In this document: positions 1-5,102 of the stretch, in pieces
Numbering within the stretch: position 1 is the stretch's first letter
Layout: every line of letters starts with the position of its first letter
DNA from: Gemmatimonas phototrophica
Lineage (GTDB): Bacteria; Gemmatimonadota; Gemmatimonadetes; Gemmatimonadales; Gemmatimonadaceae
Reading direction: 5' to 3'
Assembly: GCA_945870175.1 (NCBI GenBank)
Contig: CAMBRJ010000187.1
Span: 1-6,280 of the forward strand
Length of the DNA stretch: 6,280 nucleotides
Notes under the pieces: model-generated
What the model was told of the DNA's origin: nothing
Databases searched by the model: none
What the model saw: the letters and a program-made list of their open reading frames with translations, nothing else
Program-made: the position numbers and the translations under genes

Positions 1-36
1 CTGGTTTACGCTGCCGCGGGAGCGCGCGCCCAAACC

Positions 37-76
37 GAAACAGCACCGCGGTCCCGATGGGCTGCGGTGCTGTTTC
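37..76 (-). terminator. Strong hairpin, probable terminator of the small membrane-protein gene
   Basis: Bases 37-49 (GAAACAGCACCGC) pair perfectly with 64-76, giving a 13-bp stem. The 14-nt loop contains a further CCC-GAT-GGG mini-hairpin. The stem has an AAA/TTT edge, so it could work in both directions; on the minus strand the T's fall at the end of the stem and are followed by GGTTTGG, not a long U-tract. It begins 25 bp past the stop codon at 101-103, as expected for an intrinsic terminator. It may also serve a plus-strand gene ending left of the window; bases 1-36 show no assignable gene. Confidence 0.72.
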
Positions 77-100
77 ATTCGGCGCAGAACCGGAGCCGCC

Positions 101-364
101 TTAGTGCTTGGCTTCGGCAGCCGGAGCGGGCGGGGCACCTTCGGCGGCCGGGGCGGCCTCGTGCGTGGCCTCTCCATGGCTCGCGGCGGTGCTGTGCTTC
201 GCGTTGTCTTCCGCGTGATACACCTGGAAGTTCATCGGGTCGCGCGGATGCCGATACGTATTCTTGTGGATCGTGTAGGCGGTGAACAGCAGCCCCAACG
301 TGGCCACCGTGGTCACGGCGGCAGCAGGCCAGCCAAGCTTGTTCGGATCGTACGCGACACTCAT
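101..364 (-). CDS. Small single-pass membrane protein with Ala/Pro/Glu/His-rich tail, function unknown
   Basis: This 87-residue protein is not one I recognise. Residues about 11-31 (from GWPAAAVTT to LLFTAYTI) form one hydrophobic helix, followed at once by a basic stretch (HKNTYRHPRDP). The positive-inside rule therefore suggests the N-terminus faces out and the tail lies in the cytoplasm, though the short N-terminal segment also carries a lysine. The tail from about residue 45 is disordered-looking, rich in Ala, Pro, Glu and His, with repeated AE/AP blocks. There is no signal-peptidase or lipobox motif and no Cys, so a lipoprotein or c-type cytochrome is unlikely. A GGGGTG sequence about 8 bases upstream of the ATG is a plausible ribosome binding site. 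It has its own candidate -10 and a strong hairpin downstream, suggesting a short independent transcript, although readthrough from dinB 74 bp upstream is possible. A frame-shifted minus-strand reading of the same region is a shadow. Confidence 0.72.
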   Translation of the reverse strand: MSVAYDPNKLGWPAAAVTTVATLGLLFTAYTIHKNTYRHPRDPMNFQVYHAEDNAKHSTAASHGEATHEAAPAAEGAPPAPAAEAKH

Positions 365-424
365 GAAGACACCCCGACAGGAAAGCGCAAACGGCGAAGA
401 AATCGAACTTCAGCGAACGGAAGC

Positions 425-430
425 TATATA
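425..430 (-). promoter_or_regulatory. Candidate -10 element (TATATA) for the small membrane-protein gene
   Basis: Read on the minus strand the only AT-rich patch here is CTTTATATAGC, which contains TATATA and sits 60 bp before the ATG at 364. At 17-bp spacing the -35 position reads AGGGTG, far from TTGACA, and falls inside the 3' end of dinB. The call rests on the -10 alone. Confidence 0.35.
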
Positions 431-438
431 AAGCCGCT

Positions 439-1725
439 TCATTCTTCCACCCTCGGCCCCGTATCGCCTGCCTGATCGACGAGGCGGGCCGGAAGGATGG
501 CGGTGCGTCCATAACGGTCCCGGATCCGATCGAGTGCCCGCGTCAGCGCCCGGTCCTTGGCATTTTCGACCGGTTCTCCCTCGGCCGGCGGTGGCGGCGG
601 GGCGGCGAAGAAGCCCAGTTGCACGGCGGGACGCTCCCCTCCGGCGTCGTCTTCGAAGTGCGAGAGGCCAATGCCGAGCAGGCGTACGCCAACCCGCCGC
701 TTGCCGCGCAGCGCCCGGTACAGCACCCTCGCGGCCGTGATCACCGATTTCTCGGACTCGATCGGGTGGGCGAGTGTGCGCTGGGCCGAGCGCGTTTTGA
801 AGTCGGCGTCCTTGAGCTTCACGGTCACCGTTCTCGCCCGGAGCCCCTGGCGACGAAGGTCGGTGCTGACGCGGACCGCCAACCTGAGCAGTTCGCGCTC
901 GATCAGGTCGTCGTCGTGCAGGTCGCGCCCGAAGGTCTCCTCCCGGCTCACCTGCTTCTGCGCCTCGCGGGGCGTCACCACACTGTCATCGATGCCCCGC
1001 ACGCGGCCGTGCAGCCAGGCACCGGCGCGCTCCCCAAGGCGGGACTGCAGATCGGACACTTTCCACTGCTGCGCGTCGGCGATGGTGTCGAGCCCCATTC
1101 GCTCCAGCGTCGCCGTGAAGCTGGGGCCGACCATCGGCAGGTCGGCCAGCCGGAATGGGGCCAGAAAATCGGCTTCGCTGCCGGGCGTCACGCAGCGCAC
1201 GCCCGTGGCGCCGGTGCCGGGTTTCGGCTTGGCCAGCTCGACCGCCATCTTGGCTACCAGACGCGACGTCCCGGCGCCGATCGAGACGGTCAGGCCGGTG
1301 GCGGCGAGCACCGCGTCCCGAATACGATGGGCCGTGGCCTCGAGCGATTCATGACCGTATAGCGCTTCGGTGCCGCCCATGTCGCAGTACCACTCGTCGA
1401 TGCTCGATGCTTGAACGATCGGCGCAAAGGTGGCGAGCACCTGCTGGATCTCCTTGCTGCGCGCGCTGCAGGCACCCCGGGGCACCGGTACGCAGGTGGC
1501 CTGCGGGCACAGCTTGAGCGCGCGCGAGATCGGCATCGCTGAGCGCACCCCGTACGCGCGGCACTCGTAGGACGCACTGCACACCACGCCGCGTGAGCCA
1601 GGACGCCCGCCCACAATCAGTAACGTCGCCTGGCCGGCGCCCTCCGGATCTTCCTGACGTGCCACGGCCACGAAGAACGCGTCGGCGTCGACCAGCAGAA
1701 TGCGGCGTGGCGAGAGAGTGGTCAT
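439..1725 (-). CDS. dinB: DNA polymerase IV, Y-family translesion polymerase
   Basis: Error-prone polymerase that copies past damaged template bases. The 428 residues are slightly longer than usual (about 350-410). Seen: the palm start LLVDADAFF with catalytic Asp13 and probable steric-gate Phe18; RGVVCSASYECRAYGVRSAMP; the second catalytic motif SIDEWYCD with Asp110-Glu111; the VSIGAGTSRLVAKMA-x-AKP block (145-167); a helix-hairpin-helix near 194-215; and the little-finger domain ending in RLLGIGLSHFE (348-358). All three carboxylates are present, so it should be active, unlike the related but inactive ImuB. QLGFF (369-373) fits a beta-clamp-binding motif, followed by a proline linker (376-380) and a charged helix (about 388-405). 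Oddities are Cys86, where E. coli DinB appears to have Tyr79, and WYC after SIDE where AYL/AFL is common. There is no clear Shine-Dalgarno and no LexA box in the 49-bp divergent gap to ybaK. Family certain; specificity inferred. Confidence 0.95.
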   Translation of the reverse strand: MTTLSPRRILLVDADAFFVAVARQEDPEGAGQATLLIVGGRPGSRGVVCSASYECRAYGVRSAMPISRALKLCPQATCVPVPRGACSARSKEIQQVLATFAPIVQASSIDEWYCDMGGTEALYGHESLEATAHRIRDAVLAATGLTVSIGAGTSRLVAKMAVELAKPKPGTGATGVRCVTPGSEADFLAPFRLADLPMVGPSFTATLERMGLDTIADAQQWKVSDLQSRLGERAGAWLHGRVRGIDDSVVTPREAQKQVSREETFGRDLHDDDLIERELLRLAVRVSTDLRRQGLRARTVTVKLKDADFKTRSAQRTLAHPIESEKSVITAARVLYRALRGKRRVGVRLLGIGLSHFEDDAGGERPAVQLGFFAAPPPPPAEGEPVENAKDRALTRALDRIRDRYGRTAILPARLVDQAGDTGPRVEE

Positions 1726-1762
1726 GTCCGGGGAAAGCGGTGGCCCTGACGCAAGTTAGCAG

Positions 1763-1768
1763 TAATCT
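1763..1768 (+). promoter_or_regulatory. Candidate -10 (TAATCT) giving a leaderless ybaK mRNA
   Basis: TAATCT fits the TAnnnT extended pattern of bacterial -10 elements and ends 6 bases before the ybaK ATG at 1775, which would place the transcription start on or next to the A of the start codon. The only Shine-Dalgarno-like string, GAGGA at 1770-1774, touches the ATG and is too close to work normally. No TTGACA-like -35 is seen at 16-18 bp spacing. Confidence 0.4.
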
Positions 1769-1774
1769 TGAGGA

Positions 1775-2245
1775 ATGACGCCCGCCATCCTGTTTGTGCG
1801 AAAGGCCAAGATCGCGCACGACGTGCTCTCCTATGAGCACGACCCGGCCGCCGAGTCGTACGGGCGCGAAGCCGTGGACCTCTTGCAGCTCGAGCCCGCC
1901 ACGGTGTTCAAAACGCTGGTGGCCGACGCGGAAGGCGTGGGTCTGGTGTGCGCCGTGGTGCCCGTGCTCATGATGCTCGACCTTAAGGCGCTGGCCGCTG
2001 CCGTCGGCGCCCGACGTGTACGCATGGCCGACCCTTCGGCGGCGGAACGGGCCACCGGCTACGTGTTGGGTGGCATCAGCCCACTGGGCCAGAAGAAGCC
2101 ACTGCCGGTGGTGATCGATGCGAGTGCACTCGCGTTCGAACGCGTGTACGTGAGCGCCGGTCGGCGCGGACTCGAACTGTCGTTGGCGCCGATGGATCTC
2201 GTGAAGCTCTCGCGCGGACGGACCGGGCCGATCGCGCGCGCGTAG
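1775..2245 (+). CDS. ybaK: Cys-tRNA(Pro)/Cys-tRNA(Cys) deacylase, YbaK/EbsC family
   Basis: A free-standing trans-editing enzyme that hydrolyses cysteine wrongly attached to tRNA-Pro by prolyl-tRNA synthetase, acting in the cytoplasm. The 156-residue length and nearly every family block fit: MTPAI start, YEHDP (20-24), SYGREA (28-33), VFKTLV with Lys46 at the position of the essential lysine of Haemophilus YbaK, AVVPV followed by LDLKALA (68-74), ADPSAAERATGYVLGGISPLGQKK (85-108), and YVSAGRRGLELSLAP near the C-terminus. The ATG at 1775 is supported by the conserved MTPAI opening. It stands divergent from dinB across 49 bp and probably lacks a functional leader. Its stop lies 7 bp from the stop of the convergent PLP-enzyme gene, so there is no room for a terminator between them and the two transcripts probably overlap at their 3' ends. 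Nothing in the sequence suggests loss of function. Related INS/ProX editing proteins are the alternative, but the SPLGQKK motif favours YbaK. Confidence 0.95.
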   Translation: MTPAILFVRKAKIAHDVLSYEHDPAAESYGREAVDLLQLEPATVFKTLVADAEGVGLVCAVVPVLMMLDLKALAAAVGARRVRMADPSAAERATGYVLGGISPLGQKKPLPVVIDASALAFERVYVSAGRRGLELSLAPMDLVKLSRGRTGPIARA

Positions 2246-2252
2246 CGATCCG

Positions 2253-3392
2253 TTACACCGCGCGTGGACGCGACGGCCCCTCAGCGAGTTCGTCAAGCGC
2301 CGGTCCACGGCCGCGAGCTTCCACCGGCCAGCGCGTTTCCACCGCATGCCCGCGCACACCGATGATCTCGTCGAACAGGTGCACGACGATGCACACGTGG
2401 TTCGGGACGACGCGCACCTGATCACCGAGACGCGGACGCCACGTCGTTTTCGAGAGATCCAGGATGCCATGCTCTTCGGACATCCGCGACACCACGACGT
2501 CGGGGTGATCGAGGAGCGCGCCATAGCCATCCCCCTCCGCGCGAAGCGGCTCGCGTCCGAGCGCTTTGGTGCCGGCATCGATCACCGCTTGTCCTTGCAC
2601 CGCGACGCTCACCACCGTGGCCAGCACGGTGAGTGCGCAGTCCTCCCAGTCGCAGGCACCCATCAGGGCGGTGGTGCGGTCGTTGTAGACGTAGGTGCCG
2701 GGGCGTACTTCGTTCACCAACGGCACTTCGTGCATGCGCCATGCGGCGGGCGTCGAACCGCCACTCACGATCCGTGGGGGAAGTCCCGCGGCGTCGAGCG
2801 CCGTGACATAACTGGCGATGGTCTCGCCGAGTTGCGCCAGAGCGGCGCCTTGTTCATCCACGGCCTCGCGAATATGTCCAGGATAAAACATCAATCCGGC
2901 GAAATTCAGCGCCGACGCGCGCTCGATCTGCTGCGCGATCGCGACCGCGCGCTCGGGTGACGACACGCCGACACGGTGCATGCCGAGATCCGCTTCGACC
3001 AGCACATCGAACTGTCGCTGTCCCAGCCGGGCGGCCACGTTGAGGGCGTCGAGCGCATGGGCGTCGTCCGCCGCGATGGTGACGCGCACGTCCCGCGGTA
3101 ATCGGGCCAGCCGTTCCAGCCGCGCCGCCCCGACCGGCGGAAAGGCGACGAGAATATCGTCGCACACCTCCGCCATCACTTCCGCCTCGCGCAGCGTGGC
3201 GCAGGTCATCCCGATCGCCCCCAGGCGCATCTGCTCGGCGGCGATGCGCGGCGACTTATGGGTTTTGACGTGCGGCCGAAGCCGGAGCCCGTGCAGGGTG
3301 GCGTATGCCGCCATTCGGTCCAGATTGAACGCGAGCCGATCCATGTCGACGATCGGTACCGGTGTCTCGAGCTGTTCGAGATACGTTGTCAT
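2253..3392 (-). CDS. PLP-dependent D-serine dehydratase / D-threonine aldolase family enzyme (alanine racemase-like fold)
   Basis: A fold-type III PLP enzyme of 379 residues acting on D-hydroxy amino acids. An alanine racemase-like N-terminal barrel opens with LETPVPIVDMDRLAFNLDRMA; RPHVKTHKSP holds Lys43, the expected Schiff-base lysine. Further family marks are YPGHIR, VSGGSTPA, NEVRPGTYVYND and, in the C-terminal beta domain, EEHG and PNHVC, where His332 and Cys334 match the His-x-Cys zinc site known in eukaryotic D-serine dehydratase (D-threonine aldolases characterised to date have His-x-Asp). This leans toward dehydratase: D-serine to pyruvate and ammonia via 2-aminoacrylate. Aldolase cleavage of D-threonine to glycine and acetaldehyde remains possible. 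The ATG at 3392 is chosen because GGGGGGAG lies just upstream and family homology begins there; a 29-residue upstream extension would overlap ridA. Divergent from ridA by 31 bp. The last 20 residues look like a variable basic tail. Family sure, substrate not. Confidence 0.88.
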   Translation of the reverse strand: MTTYLEQLETPVPIVDMDRLAFNLDRMAAYATLHGLRLRPHVKTHKSPRIAAEQMRLGAIGMTCATLREAEVMAEVCDDILVAFPPVGAARLERLARLPRDVRVTIAADDAHALDALNVAARLGQRQFDVLVEADLGMHRVGVSSPERAVAIAQQIERASALNFAGLMFYPGHIREAVDEQGAALAQLGETIASYVTALDAAGLPPRIVSGGSTPAAWRMHEVPLVNEVRPGTYVYNDRTTALMGACDWEDCALTVLATVVSVAVQGQAVIDAGTKALGREPLRAEGDGYGALLDHPDVVVSRMSEEHGILDLSKTTWRPRLGDQVRVVPNHVCIVVHLFDEIIGVRGHAVETRWPVEARGRGPALDELAEGPSRPRAV

Positions 3393-3396
3393 CGCG

Positions 3397-3404
3397 CTCC
3401 CCCC
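3397..3404 (-). promoter_or_regulatory. Ribosome binding site fixing the start of the PLP-enzyme gene
   Basis: On the minus strand GGGGGGAG stands 4 bases before the ATG at 3392-3390. It is the best Shine-Dalgarno in the window and decides between this start and an upstream in-frame ATG at 3479, which would lie inside ridA. Confidence 0.7.
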
Positions 3405-3423
3405 TTTATCGAGACTGTAGAAA

Positions 3424-3834
3424 ATGCCACACGCTGACGCACCGTCCGATCGTCCGTGGACTCCGGTTGTGCTGCCCAACCTGCCGGCCCCTGCGGGAGC
3501 CTACTCTCCCGGCGTGCGCACCGCAAATATCGGGAGCCTAATGTTTGTGTCCGGGCAGACGCCGCGCGATCAGGCCACCGGGGAGATCGTCGAAGGGGAC
3601 GTCGAGGCACAGACGCGCCTCACGCTGGCCAACATGGAGCGCATCTTGATCGCCGGCGGCGCCACGCTGGCCAATGTGGTCAGTATCACGGTGTATCTGG
3701 CCGACGAGAACGATTGGGGCACGTTCGATCGCGTGTACCGCACGGTGTTCTCACCGCCCTACCCGGCGCGCGCCGCCGTCGGTGCCTCTCTGCGCGGCAT
3801 CCTCGTCGAAATCTCGGCGATCGCCGCGCTCTAG
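3424..3834 (+). CDS. ridA: RidA family enamine/imine deaminase (YjgF/YER057c/UK114)
   Basis: A small trimeric-family enzyme that hydrolyses reactive enamine/imine intermediates such as 2-aminoacrylate, formed by PLP dehydratases, to keto acids and ammonia, sparing other PLP enzymes from attack. The 136 residues contain GAYSPG (25-30), LMFVSGQTPRD (39-49), the helix QTRLTLANMERIL, VVSITVYLAD (85-94), and PPYPARAAVGASLRG with Arg116 at the position of catalytic Arg105 of E. coli RidA. VEISAIA follows, with Glu129 matching Glu120. The key residues are present, so deaminase activity is plausible rather than one of the Arg-less paralogues. The ATG at 3424 is the first possible ATG because an in-frame TAG lies two codons upstream; about 12 residues precede the conserved core. 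There is no Shine-Dalgarno. It is divergent from the PLP enzyme, the likely source of its substrate, and is followed after 9 bp by the small receiver-like gene. Confidence 0.93.
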   Translation: MPHADAPSDRPWTPVVLPNLPAPAGAYSPGVRTANIGSLMFVSGQTPRDQATGEIVEGDVEAQTRLTLANMERILIAGGATLANVVSITVYLADENDWGTFDRVYRTVFSPPYPARAAVGASLRGILVEISAIAAL

Positions 3835-3843
3835 GCGCTCGCG

Positions 3844-4179
3844 ATGTCGTCGCCCCGGATAGTGGTGTACGCCACGGATCGGCCGTTTCGCGTGCAGTGC
3901 GAGGCGCGGCTGCGTGAGGCAGGGGTGGTCGTGCGTCTCGCCAGCCGACAGGCGGAACTCGCCAAAGCGCTGGGGGACGGGACCACGGCGGCCATCATCG
4001 TGGGTGATCACGGCCGCGATGCGGACGTCGCGCGCGAGCTGGTCGACGCACGACCGGCGACGCTGGGGCCACCGGTGCCCATTCTGCAGCGAGCGCCCGG
4101 CGAATCGATCGAGGAGATCGTCGCGCGGGCGCTCGGTGTGACGGACACGTCGATGATGCAGCCGAGGTCGAGCGAGTAA
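3844..4179 (+). CDS. Small receiver-like alpha/beta protein of unknown function
   Basis: This 111-residue protein is not one I recognise. The pattern resembles a shortened response-regulator receiver: strand RIVVYATD (5-12), helix FRVQCEARLREAG (15-27), strand VVVRLAS, helix QAELAKALG (36-44), strand AAIIVGDHG (49-57), helix ADVARELVDA, strand PVPILQRA, helix SIEEIVARALGV. Asp12 and Asp55 fall near the positions of an acidic-pocket Asp and the phosphoacceptor Asp, but the acidic cluster is reduced and the conserved lysine and one strand-helix unit appear missing, so phosphorylation is doubtful. A degenerate receiver or an unrelated Rossmann-like fold are both possible. It has no signal peptide or membrane segment. 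It starts 9 bp after ridA with no visible Shine-Dalgarno, suggesting an operon with translational coupling. It faces the convergent hslR 41 bp away. Reality as a gene is supported by tight spacing and alternating strand/helix pattern; function is unknown. Confidence 0.65.
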   Translation: MSSPRIVVYATDRPFRVQCEARLREAGVVVRLASRQAELAKALGDGTTAAIIVGDHGRDADVARELVDARPATLGPPVPILQRAPGESIEEIVARALGVTDTSMMQPRSSE

Positions 4180-4203
4180 CCTTCGCCCGCACGGTCCGAA
4201 GGT
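4179..4203. terminator. Weak hairpin between convergent genes, possible bidirectional terminator
   Basis: ACCTTCG (4179-4185) pairs with CGAAGGT (4197-4203) around an 11-nt loop, directly at the stop codon of the plus-strand gene and 18 bp beyond the hslR stop. Placement suits a shared terminator, but neither strand has a T-run after the 7-bp stem, so support is modest. Confidence 0.3.
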
Positions 4204-4220
4204 CGACCACACGGCCCCGC

Positions 4221-4631
4221 TCAATCATCGCCTTTTAGTCGACGAATGGCCCGCCGGTCTCGCTTTCCCGGCTTACTGTCGCCGAACGCAAACCCCATCG
4301 GCATCTGTCGGAGCTGCTCCTGCGCGGCCTCGCGTTTCTTCTTGCCGTCGGCCACTTCCTCGTACAAGCGCTGGGCGATCTCAGCGGACCCTCGGCGCTC
4401 GGCGACATCCTTCACGCGAAGTTGCCATTCGAGTGGGCCCTGCCGCAGGCGAATCTCGTCACTCGCTTGCACCGATTTCGCGCGCTTCGCCCGGTCACCG
4501 TTCACGTCGACCTTGCCACCATCGATGGCTTCGGCCGCCAGCGCCCGTGTCTTGAAGAAACGCGCAGCCCAGAGCCACTTGTCGAGGCGCACTTTGCCGG
4601 GTGGAGACGGCTGGTCGTCGTCGCTGCGCAT
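4221..4631 (-). CDS. hslR: Hsp15-like S4-domain RNA-binding protein, ribosome-associated
   Basis: Hsp15 binds free 50S subunits that still carry a nascent chain on tRNA and helps recycle them; in E. coli it is heat-induced. The 136 residues begin with a short acidic lead, then an S4 domain at about 13-75: KVRLDKWLWAARFFKTRALA, AIDGGKVDVNGDRAK, SVQASDEIRLRQG, close to the Hsp15 signature. A basic, charged C-terminal part follows (about 76-136), containing DGKKKREAAQ and ending SKPGKRDRRAIRRLKGDD, similar to the KRDRR tail common in bacterial homologues. The start ATG lies 3 bases past the stop of the acidic-protein gene, with no strong Shine-Dalgarno of its own, so translation is probably coupled to the upstream gene. 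It is the last gene of an apparent three-gene unit. Other S4 proteins, such as RluD-type pseudouridine synthases or YaaA/RqcH-pathway RqcP, are less likely: there is no synthase domain, and the protein is longer than RqcP. Confidence 0.9.
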   Translation of the reverse strand: MRSDDDQPSPPGKVRLDKWLWAARFFKTRALAAEAIDGGKVDVNGDRAKRAKSVQASDEIRLRQGPLEWQLRVKDVAERRGSAEIAQRLYEEVADGKKKREAAQEQLRQMPMGFAFGDSKPGKRDRRAIRRLKGDD

Positions 4632-4634
4632 CCG

Positions 4635-5102
4635 CTATTTGGTGCCGTCCGTACGGTCGTCATCCTCGTCAAACGCGATCACGTCATCATCGACATCGTC
4701 GTCGTCGACGTCATCGACATCATCCTCGATGTCATCGTCAGGGAGCTCCGCACCGTGCGCCGGCGAGGACTGCGCTTCGGCCAACCGAACTTCACGGATG
4801 CGGGTGGCGGCACCCGCGTACACCGAGCGAATGGCCGGATTCGACTGCTGCTCGGTCGCGCGATGTTCGAGCAGTGGCACCAACGCCATGATCGCATCGA
4901 GTTCGGCACTGGCGTCACCGTTGCTGGCGATCGCCAGCAACATGGCCACGACCTCGTCGCACGCGTCGGCCATTCGGCTTGAGGTGGCCGCGTCGGGTCC
5001 GGGGACCTTCGTGCCGCGCGCCAGAAGCGCCACGCGCTCGCGCAGCACGACGGCATCAGTTTGGAAGCGATTCACGAGATAATCGCGGGCGGTCGTTGTC
5101 AT
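4635..5102 (-). CDS. Unknown helical protein with a strongly acidic C-terminal tail
   Basis: A 155-residue protein I cannot assign to a family. Residues 1-112 look all-helical and soluble: ARDYLVNRFQTDAVVLRERVALLA, then ADACDEVVAMLLAIAS (45-60), then AELDAIMALVPLLEHRATEQ (66-85), then SVYAGAATRIREVRLAEA (93-110). The tail from Glu119 to Asp152 has about 22 Asp/Glu in 34 residues and contains no Lys and a single Arg (150) before the end. The DNA encoding the tail is a run of GAC/GAT/GTC codons (roughly 4645-4740), close to a degenerate trinucleotide repeat. The ATG at 5102 is preferred because it forms a TGATG overlap with the stop of the EAL-HDOD gene and hslR follows after 3 bp; an ATG at 5165 would overlap that gene by 64 bp. 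Position suggests joint expression with both neighbours. The tail might bind basic proteins or mimic nucleic acid, but that is inference. Confidence 0.8.
   Translation of the reverse strand: MTTTARDYLVNRFQTDAVVLRERVALLARGTKVPGPDAATSSRMADACDEVVAMLLAIASNGDASAELDAIMALVPLLEHRATEQQSNPAIRSVYAGAATRIREVRLAEAQSSPAHGAELPDDDIEDDVDDVDDDDVDDDVIAFDEDDDRTDGTK

Noticed and set aside
419..440. GAAGC...GCTTC inverted repeat (420-424 / 436-440) as terminator of dinB or an operator
   Set aside because: The stem is only 5 bp with an 11-nt AT-rich loop and no T-run, and it overlaps the candidate -10 of the next gene; no support beyond chance.
557..1362. Long plus-strand open frames of about 250-265 codons opposite dinB
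   Set aside because: They are Arg/Ser/Ala-rich readings antisense to a clear polymerase with all its motifs, a usual by-product of high GC.
1726..1774. LexA/SOS box in front of dinB
   Set aside because: No CTGT-N8-ACAG or GAAC-N4-GTTC palindrome is present; CTG-N11-CAG at 1746-1762 has only three matching bases at each end.
1349..2578. 409-codon minus-strand open frame spanning dinB, ybaK and the PLP-enzyme gene
   Set aside because: It crosses three genes with recognisable motifs in other frames and has no family-like pattern of its own.
3393..3479. 29-residue N-terminal extension of the PLP enzyme from an ATG at 3479
   Set aside because: It overlaps the start of ridA, has no similarity to the family, and a strong ribosome binding site supports the ATG at 3392.
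4645..4740. Tandem repeat or CRISPR-like array
   Set aside because: The repetition is codon-level (degenerate trinucleotide) within a coding tail; there are no regular repeat units with spacers.
4422..4982. Plus-strand frame with a long Val/Ile-rich stretch resembling a membrane protein
   Set aside because: The hydrophobic stretch is the antisense reading of the GAC/GAT/GTC codons of the acidic tail; the opposite-strand genes are better supported.
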